Positions 33,588 through 42,334 of a stretch of DNA of 64,000 nt are shown here, piece by piece (within the stretch, counting starts at the first letter, position 1; every line of letters begins with the position of its first letter). This stretch comes from a virus. The position numbers were made by a program, and so were the translations under genes. The notes below the pieces were generated by a model. It ran no database searches. It had not been told where the DNA came from and saw only the letters and a program-made list of their open reading frames with translations. Location of the stretch: the IMG/VR virus record IMGVR_UViG_3300033979_000663, positions 1 through 64,000 of that record; one strand, 5' to 3'.

Positions 33588-33802
33588 TAGAAGTTCCATC
33601 TCAACAAAGACCACCTATATCTGGTACTGTTTCTGCTCCAGTATTAAGACCCGACTTTGATGATTTGATTGCTAACCAAAAAGAGATTATTGAGAAGATT
33701 CAAATTTTGGCAATTAATGAAAACATTAAAGATGCCGATAATTTGCTTGAACAAATTAAGGTGCTAGGTGACTTGCTTTACCTGAAAACAATGAAAGTTT
33801 AG
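33584..33802 (+). CDS. small coupled protein
   Basis: 72 residues, coupled by ATGA to the upstream gene. Helical second half (LIANQKEIIEKIQILAINEN). Unknown function, probably a partner of the upstream product. Confidence 0.5.
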   Translation: MIEVPSQQRPPISGTVSAPVLRPDFDDLIANQKEIIEKIQILAINENIKDADNLLEQIKVLGDLLYLKTMKV

Positions 33803-33888
33803 TCAAGGCTGGAGCGTCTTTTCCTCACCCTGTATTAATAAGCGATCACTCCCATATCCGATTATGGAGCGATCGCAAGCAGAACGCA

Positions 33889-33914
33889 TAAAAACCCGCC
33901 ATTGCTGACGGGTT
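33889..33914 (-). terminator. minus-strand intrinsic terminator
   Basis: On the minus strand AACCCG pairs with CGGGTT around a GTCAGCAATGG-type loop and runs into TTTTTATG. It follows the minus-strand gene at 33941. Confidence 0.65.
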
Positions 33915-33940
33915 AAATTATCATTTCTTGTCTTACTTTG

Positions 33941-34417
33941 CTAAATTGCTGCTGGAAATTTTTGAAACAATGACTTTCGCCATGCTGGGGAATCGCCAGC
34001 ATCACTCCTCCAATAGGAAGTGTGCATATAAGAGACGACTAATCCTGCTTCTTTGTCTACGGCAATATGAGCTATGGACGCATCTGAAAGCGAGTTTGAT
34101 GATACACGCTCTGCCTCCAGGAGATGTGTTCCCGGAATTGGCTCTCCAGCAAATTGTTTCCAATCAACTTCGTAAACCGTCCAAACTCTATTTTCCCATT
34201 CTCTAGGCTTACCTTCGTTGTATCTATCTTGCCATTTTTTCTCTGCCTCGTTCCAAGGCCTTTTTTGGTGTCCTATTAATTTAGCGGGACAACCGAAAAT
34301 AGATGACAACTGAGGATTATTTGATAGAACTAGGTTTTCTCCTTTTGCAAAGAGAAATTCATCTCCTTGCATCGTTTTGACTGGATTACTGTGGTTTGTA
34401 TCTGTTAAGAGAATCAT
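33941..34417 (-). CDS. hypothetical accessory protein
   Basis: 158 residues from Met at 34417, chosen because AAGGAG lies six bases upstream. Mixed composition with several Trp (KRPWNEAEKKWQDRYNEGKP; ENRVWTVYEVDW). No known motif seen. It ends just before a terminator. Confidence 0.5.
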   Translation of the reverse strand: MILLTDTNHSNPVKTMQGDEFLFAKGENLVLSNNPQLSSIFGCPAKLIGHQKRPWNEAEKKWQDRYNEGKPREWENRVWTVYEVDWKQFAGEPIPGTHLLEAERVSSNSLSDASIAHIAVDKEAGLVVSYMHTSYWRSDAGDSPAWRKSLFQKFPAAI

Positions 34418-34461
34418 TGCTTGCTCCTTGTTGAGTTTTAACTGCGTTGCTGTCACCAATC

Positions 34462-34713
34462 GCTAAAGTACAAATAACTTTCGCTGCTTGCACTTTAGCG
34501 ATCGCGCTTCAGGATAGGAGCGAGATTGAAAACTACTTATTGCTTCTATCGTGCGATTTCCTCTCCTTTTACTTTCTGTAATATATTTGATCGCACCACT
34601 TCTTGACAAGTGGTTTTCATGCGAATGACGACATCGCAACTTTCTTGCAGCTATTACCCCAAATAACCCTTAGTCGTGATTAACCTCAATAGTTTCAATC
34701 TTAAATACGATCG
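34462..34713. other. gene-free stretch of ~250 bases
   Basis: No credible gene. CGCTAAAGT (34462-34470) is repeated inverted as ACTTTAGCG near 34494-34502, giving a 9-bp stem upstream of the minus-strand gene. It may be a regulatory hairpin or operator. Confidence 0.4.
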
Positions 34714-35121
34714 CTAGATTAATTCTAATTCCACCGTTTCAATTTTAGATGGGGATATTTCTACGAGTATCCCCATTATTTTATCTTTATTTCTCTTTTT
34801 TTTGACCTTCACAAAACGCCCACTACAGCCCGTCATATTGCTAGAAGAATCGTTATCTAATACCTCGGCTTCAACCAAGGCATCTGCTACACTCCCAATT
34901 AAATTATCTGCATCACTACTAAAGAAATTAATGAATGTGCAGTTAATAGTAAATGGACTGGGAACTTTCTCTAGTTTTAATTTTTTGATATGAGCGATCG
35001 CTGCATCTTTCCATGCACCATATCTAGGACAAGTATGCCTAACAACATGACCAGTTCTTCTATTGACGCTAATCCTTGGTCTACCTTTCCCTACTCCTCG
35101 ACCTGGAATAAATATTTTCAT
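34714..35121 (-). CDS. RusA-like Holliday-junction resolvase
   Basis: 135 residues, near the size of RusA (about 120). N-terminal GKGRPR, then the acidic core FFSSDADNLIGSVADALVEA (D70, D72, D80) and LDNDSS (D90-D91), the pattern used to bind metal in RusA. RusA dimers cut four-way junctions during phage recombination and packaging. The start overlaps the PD-(D/E)XK gene end by four bases. Confidence 0.75.
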   Translation of the reverse strand: MKIFIPGRGVGKGRPRISVNRRTGHVVRHTCPRYGAWKDAAIAHIKKLKLEKVPSPFTINCTFINFFSSDADNLIGSVADALVEAEVLDNDSSSNMTGCSGRFVKVKKKRNKDKIMGILVEISPSKIETVELELI

Positions 35122-35708
35122 CTAAACCTCACCTGATTAACTTGTGTTTGTTGTTGAATTGTGGGCATTACTCCACCCATAAAAATAGCGATCGCTAATA
35201 TTAATAATAACGGGTGTTGCTTGATTAAATTAAACCACCATTTCCAATTATCTAATTGGGGAATTGCAGGCAATTTAAAATTAAATCCTGCAAACTTAAC
35301 ACTCACTTTAGAATTAGGCAACCATTCCTCAGAAGTATTGCAGAAAATAACTGTTACTCTGGGGTCTTGTTGAATCATTGATGCAGTGGTTATGGCTGAT
35401 TGTTGTTCACGGGCATCAGAGGTTAATAAACCCATGACAATTAATTTACGGTTATTGTTTAATCCGTATAGATTTAATTGCCCAAACGCCTGATAGATGG
35501 TATTGCGGTCTAAATATTTCTTGACCTCGATAATTGAACCACCCATCCAATCAGAAACAATATCAGCCCGACCACCATTAACTTTGACTTCCATCTGTAT
35601 CCGAAACCCGCGATCAGTTAACCTTTGGGCAATATAGTGTTGCAAGTCAACCTCTTTCCACTGGGGAGGAAACCCCGCAGATTCGCAGAATACAGATGGT
35701 GTAAGCAT
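35118..35708 (-). CDS. PD-(D/E)XK-like protein with C-terminal membrane helix
   Basis: 196 residues. The N-terminal half resembles a restriction-type nuclease fold: ME (39-40), RADI with D49, then IIEVKK with E61 and K63. The C-terminal half has a hydrophobic helix (PLLLILAIAIFMGGVMP). Membrane tethering of a nuclease fold is unusual; alternatively the fold may serve DNA binding. It is coupled to the RusA-like gene (ATGA) and starts at the end of the preceding gene. Confidence 0.6.
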   Translation of the reverse strand: MLTPSVFCESAGFPPQWKEVDLQHYIAQRLTDRGFRIQMEVKVNGGRADIVSDWMGGSIIEVKKYLDRNTIYQAFGQLNLYGLNNNRKLIVMGLLTSDAREQQSAITTASMIQQDPRVTVIFCNTSEEWLPNSKVSVKFAGFNFKLPAIPQLDNWKWWFNLIKQHPLLLILAIAIFMGGVMPTIQQQTQVNQVRFR

Positions 35709-35923
35709 TATTCCTCTAGCTCCTTTTCAATTACAAATCCGATACTTTTCTTAACCTTAGATAATTCCCGTTTACTGTCCGTTACGGGCATAGTTGCTAA
35801 TACTTGATTAACCAGCATTTCAGCTTGGTTTAGTTGTTGAATTTGGAGAGGTGACAACATAATCAATTCCTTGGTAAGTGTATATTGCAGAGACTCTCCT
35901 CTCGTGTTCGACTCGAACATCAA
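35708..35923 (-). CDS. small hypothetical protein
   Basis: 71 residues from 35923; an internal Met at residue 22 (MLSPLQIQQLNQAEMLVNQV) would give a 50-residue product. It shares one base with the following gene. The GTGTTCGACTCGAACAT palindrome lies within the region coding its N-terminus, arguing for the internal start. Confidence 0.45.
   Translation of the reverse strand: MMFESNTRGESLQYTLTKELIMLSPLQIQQLNQAEMLVNQVLATMPVTDSKRELSKVKKSIGFVIEKELEE
35904..35920. repeat. 17-bp palindromic element copy
   Basis: GTGTTCGACTCGAACAT, near-perfect palindrome at the junction of two minus-strand genes. Confidence 0.8.
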
Positions 35924-36138
35924 TTATTTTCAGTAAAGTCAACCCATTGAATACCTGATAGCTTGCATACCAGTTTTTGACATAACTTGGTTAGCGTTTT
36001 AGCTTGCATGGGTTCATTGCCATGCTTTAGTTCATAGAAACCAAGTTCGTTTTGTGTGATTCTTGTTTTTTCTTTCATGAGCAAAGGCTTAAATATTTCA
36101 TTTGCTCCAGTTAAGGTTACTGCTCTATTGCCAGTCAT
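35920..36138 (-). CDS. small protein with possible XRE-like helix-turn-helix
   Basis: 72 residues. RITQNELGFYELKHGNEPMQ and AKTLTKLCQKLVCKLS have the rhythm of a short XRE repressor. Its start overlaps the preceding small membrane gene. Helix-turn-helix assignment is tentative. Confidence 0.4.
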   Translation of the reverse strand: MTGNRAVTLTGANEIFKPLLMKEKTRITQNELGFYELKHGNEPMQAKTLTKLCQKLVCKLSGIQWVDFTENN

Positions 36139-36272
36139 ATTTCCCCCTGTTTGGTATTTTCAACTACTTGGTTTTTAGCAGATAATTGAGGACTGATGAT
36201 AAAAGAACCTGCCATGAATCCAATTCCCAAGCACAGTAATACAAACGGAAATGCAACTTTTAAGGTTTTCAT
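36135..36272 (-). CDS. 45-residue single-pass membrane protein
   Basis: ATG at 36272 gives MKTLKVAFPFVLLCLGIGFM..., one hydrophobic helix then a polar tail. The stop overlaps the next start (ATGA), so it belongs to the minus-strand operon. Too short to name; possibly an accessory of the ATPase membrane complex. Confidence 0.5.
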   Translation of the reverse strand: MKTLKVAFPFVLLCLGIGFMAGSFIISPQLSAKNQVVENTKQGEI

Positions 36273-36276
36273 TGTT

Positions 36277-36360
36277 CTACTCCCAAGAATAATTAGCAAC
36301 TTTTGAACAAACTACGGTGTTAATCGCAAAGGCGATCGCATCATTAAAGCGGTCAATCAT
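36277..36360 (-). CDS. 27-residue peptide after the ATPase gene
   Basis: ATG at 36360 starts one base after the stop of the ATPase gene. The product begins MIDRFNDAIAFAINTVVC. It is plausible as a coupled micro-protein but could be chance. Confidence 0.3.
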   Translation of the reverse strand: MIDRFNDAIAFAINTVVCSKVANYSWE

Positions 36361-36361
36361 T

Positions 36362-37939
36362 CTAAGCATTTGGTATCTCCGTAAATCTGTAAGCTTGAAA
36401 ACGAGTATCGAGTATACCCGCTTGAATTATCCCGTCACCCCTGCCCTTGAGAGAAGCAGCTAAACCACTCCTTTCCCCAGGCATCAATACCATCCGACTA
36501 CCCATAGGGTCACTCATTTTAAAAGCAATCCGACAGGGTAAATTATCTTTGAGGTCAGGTGGTAAGCCTTCTGGATCATTAGCTCCCCGCTTAGAACCAC
36601 GCTGCAATCCGATGATTACGTGAATCTTTAACCCCCGACCCCTGCGGGTGACTTCACTTAGCATCGAATCATAGGGTTTTTTCCGTTCATCTAGAGGAAC
36701 AGTCCCTTTGTACTCATCAATAATCAGAATCCAGGCTGGTTCAGCAGCTAATTCTGCTTTACTCAATCCATTGCGGCGATCGCACTCCTGGTAATACTCA
36801 CCTACGAACTCAAAAGTTTTGCCCATATCGTTCATAGTGATGGACTCAAATCGTTCAGTAAAGTCTTCGTAGTCACTGACCTTACCGCCGCAAATATCAA
36901 CCCTCGCACCTTGCATTAACAAAGCATAAGCCGCACCCCGCAGGAAATTAGACTTACCGCTACCAGTCGTACCAGCAACCAGCAATTGGGGAGTATCTTC
37001 ATAACCCAAATCAATAATTATCTCCCCATCCAGGCTTTGTCCAACGACAATTAATCTTTCACCCTGCTTCCATGCCCGTTGGGGGAAGTCAAAGAATTGC
37101 CTTTCGCTATCAGGTACAGGTACTTCAACTGCAATCTGTTCCGCACCATATATGTACATGGGTAAAGGCTCTTTGTCCCCAAACCCTAATGCCAGTTTGG
37201 TAGCATTCCTCCATTTAGGAAGTAAGGCAAAGTCTTGGGTGGATAGGGAATAGATTAACCTTCTGTAGTTAGGCGCTTTATCCTCTCTAATCAGCTTGGT
37301 GGTTATTTTGTTAACAGATGCAGCAGTTTCAATTTGTTTGGTACTAAAACTAACCGCAATAGTAGCCATTTCCGGTATCTGAGGAACATCAATAGCTTGA
37401 CTAACTGGGGTTACTTGCTGTGTAACCTGCACCTGTTGAGCTTGTGCTTGGGCAACATTAACTTGAGCCTGTAGCCTGAATTGCTCTAACTGCATTTTTG
37501 CTTCACTAACAGCCAGCATTGCATCCCCAATACTTGACCCATTCTGTAGCATACCCAATGCCATACCCTGAACAGGCGATTGGCTGTTATTGAATAATTC
37601 GGCTATAGGTGCGATCGCCTCCAAGCGACGAATTTCGTTATCCAGGTTAATGTCATCTTGTTCTCGCTGGTTGCGGGTTCTTACCTTTTGCTCTAAGTAT
37701 TCCAACTCGGTTTCTACTTGGGTGTCCCTGAGAGCATTGAGGGTATCTTCCTCTCTCTCAATATCGCCATACTCTTTCTCTAGTTTCCTGGCGGTAAAAG
37801 AAGAACTAGCTAAGAGTGCGATCGCTATTCCATTGGCAGGGATAAAAGTAATATGTTTCCTTGGGACGGCAACCACTAAGGCGATCGCAACTATTAAATT
37901 TCCCCCAATCGTTAACCACCGAAGTAACATTTTGCCCAC
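36362..37939 (-). CDS. FtsK/HerA-like membrane DNA-translocase ATPase
   Basis: 525 residues. Two N-terminal membrane helices (LIVAIALVVAV and NGIAIALLASSS), a charged coiled segment (55-115), a Q/A/V-rich linker, then the ATPase. Walker A is GTTGSGKS (323-330) and Walker B ILIIDEY (404-410). ATPases of this class pump DNA or couple DNA to a membrane channel (chromosome segregation, conjugation, packaging). The C-terminal gamma domain of true FtsK is absent. It sits at the end of an operon of membrane and coiled-coil proteins. Confidence 0.8.
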   Translation of the reverse strand: MGKMLLRWLTIGGNLIVAIALVVAVPRKHITFIPANGIAIALLASSSFTARKLEKEYGDIEREEDTLNALRDTQVETELEYLEQKVRTRNQREQDDINLDNEIRRLEAIAPIAELFNNSQSPVQGMALGMLQNGSSIGDAMLAVSEAKMQLEQFRLQAQVNVAQAQAQQVQVTQQVTPVSQAIDVPQIPEMATIAVSFSTKQIETAASVNKITTKLIREDKAPNYRRLIYSLSTQDFALLPKWRNATKLALGFGDKEPLPMYIYGAEQIAVEVPVPDSERQFFDFPQRAWKQGERLIVVGQSLDGEIIIDLGYEDTPQLLVAGTTGSGKSNFLRGAAYALLMQGARVDICGGKVSDYEDFTERFESITMNDMGKTFEFVGEYYQECDRRNGLSKAELAAEPAWILIIDEYKGTVPLDERKKPYDSMLSEVTRRGRGLKIHVIIGLQRGSKRGANDPEGLPPDLKDNLPCRIAFKMSDPMGSRMVLMPGERSGLAASLKGRGDGIIQAGILDTRFQAYRFTEIPNA

Positions 37940-38139
37940 CCCAATACTAAACCAACTGAAACTACTTGAAAATGTAGACCATCTTTATTCCCTAGACTGG
38001 TAGCGTACAAGTAAGTTATGCCAGCAATTGTTAGGGTTATTGGAGTTCCCCAATTACCAAAAGAGGATACTACTTGTGCGATCGCTACAGCTACCAAGAA
38101 GGAACAGACCCAAACAACCAACTGGCAAAACTTAGTCAT
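37912..38139 (-). CDS. small membrane protein, three possible helices
   Basis: 75 residues with hydrophobic segments LVVWVCSFLVAVAIAQVVSS, PITLTIAGITYLY and VVSVGLVLGWA. Its end overlaps the ATPase start by 28 bases, so it is coupled to it. It probably belongs to the same membrane complex. Confidence 0.6.
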   Translation of the reverse strand: MTKFCQLVVWVCSFLVAVAIAQVVSSFGNWGTPITLTIAGITYLYATSLGNKDGLHFQVVSVGLVLGWAKCYFGG

Positions 38140-38142
38140 TTC

Positions 38143-38832
38143 CTATGCCCTTTTCATAATTGCTACTGGTTGACCTTCTAATCTGGCTGCTCGATAGGAT
38201 TTGAATTTCTCCCTGATGCCAGTGATTTGCTCCTGGTATGGTGTAACTTCCTTCTCCTTGACTTCCTGGCTGTTGAGAAGTTCTAATTTCTTGGCACGTC
38301 CTTCCGTGTACTGATTTGCTATCTTGAGTAGTGACAGCTTTAAATCTTCTTGTTGGTTCTGTGTGGTGGCACGACTAGCACCAATTACCTTTCGATACCC
38401 TGATTCATCAGCACCTAAATTTTTGGATAACTCAGCTTCTAGTTTGGCTTGTTCGAGTCGAAGTTCGGAAACCTTTTCAGCTACAGTCTGTTGAGATTCG
38501 AGAACCTTTTTCCGTGCATTGAGGGTACGTTCAACCAGGGCTTTGTTCTCATCCCAATTCTCGGCTTGGATTTCGGCTGACTTGGCCACATCTGCCGCAA
38601 TAGTCAAATCTTCCTCAGTTAAGTCACCGTAGACATTAATCTTAAATGGAAGTAAATCGGCGGTCGCTTGGATGTTTGCCCAGATACCAGAATCAAGTCC
38701 GAAGTGTCCATCATTAGGTATCCAAGCCGCACCAATGGGTGAGTTTAAGTCCGATAAGTCCAACCCACTATTTGATGGGGGTGGCGTTGATGGTGATGAT
38801 GGCTGTGTCTTGGTTTGTTGCTTGGGCATCAT
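38143..38832 (-). CDS. coiled-coil protein of the ATPase operon
   Basis: 229 residues. Pro/Ser/Thr-rich N-terminal 40 residues, then helical and strongly charged (VAEKVSELRLEQAKLEAELS; LLNSQEVKEKEVTPYQEQIT). It has no signal or membrane helix. The gene overlaps the upstream gene by 65 bases. The recurrent palindrome core TTCGAGTCGAA occurs inside it (about 38455-38465), one of very few copies within coding DNA. Confidence 0.6.
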   Translation of the reverse strand: MMPKQQTKTQPSSPSTPPPSNSGLDLSDLNSPIGAAWIPNDGHFGLDSGIWANIQATADLLPFKINVYGDLTEEDLTIAADVAKSAEIQAENWDENKALVERTLNARKKVLESQQTVAEKVSELRLEQAKLEAELSKNLGADESGYRKVIGASRATTQNQQEDLKLSLLKIANQYTEGRAKKLELLNSQEVKEKEVTPYQEQITGIREKFKSYRAARLEGQPVAIMKRA

Positions 38833-39364
38833 TGATTCTCCTTGCCTCTGGTACTACTTGCTGGACTGTTCGTGTAACTGGGGGTATGACAACATCGGGC
38901 TTGAACTCTTTAATAACCAACTTCTTATTTGTGTTGAATAACACTGAAGTACATTCAAAGTATTCAAACACTGGAGAATCAAACTCTTTAAAGTTGCCCC
39001 CTAATTTAAACTCAAGTCCACAATGCTCATCCCCTGGTTTAGCTAATGCGGTGAAGTTAATTCTGAGTTCAAGATTTAACTCAGGGATTGAATAACCTTG
39101 TGGAGTTGCCTTCACTAATGCACTACCTCTGTCTCTGTCAATCTGGCAACCATAAGTAAGAGCGATCGCTGACTTCTTAAAATGCTCTTGCCAATACTTG
39201 ATTTCTGTTGCTTCAGCGAAGTTAATTGGTTCTGTAGGGATAACCCCCGATTGGAATACGAAAGCGAAAACACCGATTGGTTCATAGTGGATTATCCCTA
39301 TCCCACATTGTTTTTGATAATTCCATAACTTCCTATGAAATTGGGCTACCTTTGTCTGCATCAA
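38768..39364 (-). CDS. hypothetical protein of the ATPase operon
   Basis: 198 residues, mixed strand and helix, without membrane helices (GVFAFVFQSGVIPTEPINFA; CGLEFKLGGNFKEFDSPVFE). Overlaps its neighbours on both sides (65 and 32 bases), so expression is coupled. Unknown family. Confidence 0.55.
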   Translation of the reverse strand: MMQTKVAQFHRKLWNYQKQCGIGIIHYEPIGVFAFVFQSGVIPTEPINFAEATEIKYWQEHFKKSAIALTYGCQIDRDRGSALVKATPQGYSIPELNLELRINFTALAKPGDEHCGLEFKLGGNFKEFDSPVFEYFECTSVLFNTNKKLVIKEFKPDVVIPPVTRTVQQVVPEARRINDAQATNQDTAIITINATPIK

Positions 39365-39824
39365 ATACCTTCTTTAGTCGTTTTATGATAAACAATGCGA
39401 TCGATTGTCCTAGCAAGGAAACTGCATGATTGTGTTCTGCCTTCACTTTGTAAGCTGCTAATTGAGTCGAAGTTGGAATAATTGACCCATATTTCTCTAG
39501 GTTCTCAATTGCTTGGGTCAAGCTGGTAACGTCTTGAGCCTTATCCAAATCAGGTGCAGCTACTTGAGCCAACTTGTTCGTCACATCTTGCATAGTCCCG
39601 GCTTGCTGTTGAACTTGCTCAATTTGCGATCGCATCAACTCAATCATTTGATAGTGCTGTTGATTTATCCCTTCTTGGAAACCAGAGAGAGATTGTTGTA
39701 ACTCCCCCCTGATTTCCTTGCTCACAGCATGAACCAATAATTGAAACTCTTGATTCTGCTGCATAGCATCCAAGTAGGCATCAACTTCCTGATCTAGGTT
39801 TTGGGGTAGCCTTGAGTTGTCCAT
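39333..39824 (-). CDS. coiled-coil protein of the ATPase operon
   Basis: 163 residues, helical throughout, Q/L/E-rich (QQHYQMIELMRSQIEQVQQQ), ending in a helix with hydrophobic face (LLGQSIALFIIKRLKKVF). It overlaps the next and previous genes. Probably oligomeric. Confidence 0.6.
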   Translation of the reverse strand: MDNSRLPQNLDQEVDAYLDAMQQNQEFQLLVHAVSKEIRGELQQSLSGFQEGINQQHYQMIELMRSQIEQVQQQAGTMQDVTNKLAQVAAPDLDKAQDVTSLTQAIENLEKYGSIIPTSTQLAAYKVKAEHNHAVSLLGQSIALFIIKRLKKVFDADKGSPIS

Positions 39825-40368
39825 TTACTGTCTCCCATGTAATCGTAAACCCTACGCCGTTGGCGAATCTCTCGACTGATTGCTTGAAGTTGACTTCACC
39901 TTGAGGTGTCCCGTCCAACTTTCTCTCATTGATCTTGATGATTCGAGGGAGTTGGTTATCAGCAAAGTTCTGTTGCATTTTGGCGATCGCTGGAGCAACT
40001 ATATTTTCTCTGTGTTCTTTCCGAGCTTCCTGAACACCTTTCTCCCTAGCGAAATCCAAGGCAGCTAATCTTTCCAATTCAAATAATTTGGCGTTATTAA
40101 CTTCGGTATCAATAAGGTAAAGCAATTCCTCTTGGTGCTTGAGGTACTGCTCTAATGCAGCAGCGACATAATCAGGGTCGAATGTGGTATTGAGTTCTGC
40201 AAGTGCGATCGCTTGTGCTTCCAGAGCTTGAGGTTTGGATTGCGTTATGCCTTGAGTTGGTGCATGGACAATACCTGTATCTTCCCTGCGAGCAAATACA
40301 TTTTCTTCCTGTTGAATTTCTGTGATTTCTTCAGATGGCTTAACTGTTAATGCGGCGTTACGAGGCAT
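39781..40368 (-). CDS. helical protein of the ATPase operon
   Basis: 195 residues, charged helices (LYLIDTEVNNAKLFELERLA; ARKEHRENIVAPAIAKMQQN). No recognised motif. It overlaps its neighbours by 44 and 11 bases. Confidence 0.55.
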   Translation of the reverse strand: MPRNAALTVKPSEEITEIQQEENVFARREDTGIVHAPTQGITQSKPQALEAQAIALAELNTTFDPDYVAAALEQYLKHQEELLYLIDTEVNNAKLFELERLAALDFAREKGVQEARKEHRENIVAPAIAKMQQNFADNQLPRIIKINERKLDGTPQGEVNFKQSVERFANGVGFTITWETVNGQLKATPKPRSGS

Positions 40369-41173
40369 ACTTGTTTCTCCTTCTCATTGCTATTTGTTTC
40401 CACTTCTGTAACTCATGGGGTGAGTAGTGATCCGACAAACTAAACTTCCCTTCCCACCACTCATAAAGCGATCGCTGACTAACTTTGAGATTGTAAGCAG
40501 CTAAATAGTTGATTATTTCTCTGCCTTTACAACCTTTCATTTCCCACTCATGAATCTTACCGGAACTAACATAAGATTCAATCGTTTGTGTTGGTTGAAT
40601 GTTCTGCTCCATCATGAATCGGAGTCTAGCTATTGATGGGAATTGAACATTTACATTATTCAATCTCCACCCAGCCATGTAAACCAACATCCAACCTTTT
40701 TCTTCTTCAACCTCTCTGGCATTAAGAGGTATCTTGATATGTTGCTTCCATTGTGACCATGACTCCCTTGATAATGTCCAACCCAGTATTTCATCTACCT
40801 TGAGTTTTACTTTTCTGAGTTTGACAATTTTGATTTCTGGTTCAGTCTTTGGTTTAGGTCTGGGATTAGCAATAAACGAATCATAAGCCTCTTCAAACTT
40901 ATGTTTATTAGCATTCCAGTAACTCCTCACATTTTTATAAGTGAGGTTGGTTAGCCCATTCCTGTACATCCAGGCAATACACATTAGCATTTGAGTTTGT
41001 TCGTCTGTGTATTTGCGATCGCTGTACTTCTTTCCTTGTGGGTGAAACGAACCAGCTAACTTTTCCCAAGTGTGCCAAGTTATCGGACTAATAACCTGGC
41101 CTCTGATTTTTTCGCAAATAGGATGAAGATTCCTGAATAGTGCCAGTTCCTCCTCTAGAATCTTTTGCTTCAT
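40358..41173 (-). CDS. hypothetical protein, Trp-rich, possibly DNA binding
   Basis: 271 residues, basic, with many Trp/Lys/Arg. Several repeats of a motif like WHTWEKLAGSF and ESWSQWKQHIKIPLNAREVE suggest tandem helix-turn-helix-like modules; the C-terminal part (GREIINYLAAYNLKVSQRSL) also resembles a DNA-binding helix pair. Could be the site-specific DNA-binding partner of the ATPase; this is inference. Confidence 0.5.
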   Translation of the reverse strand: MKQKILEEELALFRNLHPICEKIRGQVISPITWHTWEKLAGSFHPQGKKYSDRKYTDEQTQMLMCIAWMYRNGLTNLTYKNVRSYWNANKHKFEEAYDSFIANPRPKPKTEPEIKIVKLRKVKLKVDEILGWTLSRESWSQWKQHIKIPLNAREVEEEKGWMLVYMAGWRLNNVNVQFPSIARLRFMMEQNIQPTQTIESYVSSGKIHEWEMKGCKGREIINYLAAYNLKVSQRSLYEWWEGKFSLSDHYSPHELQKWKQIAMRRRNKYAS

Positions 41174-41510
41174 TATTTCTTGCTCCTGAAACTATTAAAT
41201 AGCAACTGGTAATTGATATTGAAATGGCCATGCAAGCCAGAAAGAAAGTCATCAATCCATTATCGGAATAGCATTCTTTCTTAACCCATTCCTCCCGTCC
41301 ATCATCATGAATAATGTGTTTGTCTTCTCGTTGGTACATACCTCCTCCCCAGAGTATAAAAACCTTTTTCCTTTTAATTGCTACCGATTTATTGACAACT
41401 GGCTTACGCCTTAGAAAAGCCCTTAGTTCAAGGATTTCAGGATTGGGTGCTGCTGTTGACAGTCTTGATATCCTCTCTCCGATTGGCTTTGAGCCATACT
41501 TAGTTATCAT
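41088..41510 (-). CDS. membrane protein with basic N-terminus, start uncertain
   Basis: 140 residues from Met at 41510. A second start at 41339 (MYQREDKHI) is preceded by GGGGAGGAGG and would give 83 residues. Both contain a membrane helix (MTFFLACMAISISITSCYLI). The basic stretch before the second start may be untranslated. It overlaps the next gene by 86 bases. Confidence 0.5.
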   Translation of the reverse strand: MITKYGSKPIGERISRLSTAAPNPEILELRAFLRRKPVVNKSVAIKRKKVFILWGGGMYQREDKHIIHDDGREEWVKKECYSDNGLMTFFLACMAISISITSCYLIVSGARNNEAKDSRGGTGTIQESSSYLRKNQRPGY

Positions 41511-41532
41511 TGGGTTTACGCTCTATGGATTA

Positions 41533-41622
41533 TTCTTTGATTTTTGCTTGACTAATGACCCGTTTTCTGTTTTTAGAATGAATTATGTCAAATTTAACAG
41601 GATTACACGCTTCACTCATCAA
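41533..41622 (-). CDS. 29-residue peptide, uncertain
   Basis: A short minus frame (MSEACNPVKFDIIHSKNRKR...) lies in the otherwise empty gap between the membrane genes. No ribosome site is convincing. The surrounding 41511-41714 stretch has no other credible gene. Confidence 0.2.
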
Positions 41623-41714
41623 GCAAGAATAATCAATTGTAGTTTCTCGAAAACTCTGTTTTGCAAGGAACGCTTGTCATTTGGTTTTCAAGGTACGGAG
41701 TCTCTATGTATCTT

Positions 41715-41810
41715 TTATCTGGTCTGGTCGTACCGGATTACAAAGATTGATCCAAGGATGACCGCTATAAAAACGATAATTAAAATCGTTTGAAGGTCTA
41801 GATTTATCAT
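41715..41810 (-). CDS. 31-residue single-pass membrane peptide
   Basis: The ATG overlaps the stop of the upstream membrane gene (ATGA). The product is one hydrophobic helix (TILIIVFIAVILGSIFVI) with a short charged tail. Coupling and composition support a real gene of the membrane complex. Confidence 0.5.
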   Translation of the reverse strand: MINLDLQTILIIVFIAVILGSIFVIRYDQTR

Positions 41811-42334
41811 CTTCCTGGACCTCTATCGTTAGATACTGAGAGTGAATCTCTACTTGCGGAGGCAAAGATATTTGCACAACCCATGCAAATCTCAAAACCG
41901 AGAACAAATACTGCTGCTAATATTTTGGCAATCATAAGGTTGGGGTTTCCAAGTTGTTTTAGGTTGATGTCGTAGTCAAGATAGAACACATAAGCTGCTA
42001 CTAAAAAGAAGAACGCAATTCCAATAAATGAAAACAGTCCGTTGATTTGTTTAACTGTTTTATCTTGGTGATTTAGCAACGCTTTGGGTTTATCAAGAAC
42101 TTCTAGTAATACCCTTGGGTTGAATAAAACAGTTAGGGTTGCAGCTTCTATTCCTATTACTAAACATATTGATGCTGCTGTGCCAACTGAGCGTTGATAG
42201 ATATTGGCTCTACCCATTAAATCCCAAAAGAAGGGACACAGTGTTACACCATTACAAGCAAGAAATACCCATCCTGCTTTAGTCATCCAATCAGCCAACG
42301 TACCATCAGCTTCGCTCGTTCTGTTAAAAATCAT
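41807..42334 (-). CDS. multi-pass membrane protein
   Basis: 175 residues with about four hydrophobic helices (AGWVFLACNGVTLCPFFW; AASICLVIGIEAATLTVLF; GLFSFIGIAFFFLVAAYVFY; IAKILAAVFVLGFEICMGCA). No known channel motif. It overlaps the upstream gene by 11 bases and the downstream peptide by four. Confidence 0.65.
   Translation of the reverse strand: MIFNRTSEADGTLADWMTKAGWVFLACNGVTLCPFFWDLMGRANIYQRSVGTAASICLVIGIEAATLTVLFNPRVLLEVLDKPKALLNHQDKTVKQINGLFSFIGIAFFFLVAAYVFYLDYDINLKQLGNPNLMIAKILAAVFVLGFEICMGCANIFASASRDSLSVSNDRGPGR

Noticed and set aside
41314-41793. 159-codon plus-strand frame
   Set aside because: Antisense to the minus-strand membrane genes, with no ribosome site and no domain.
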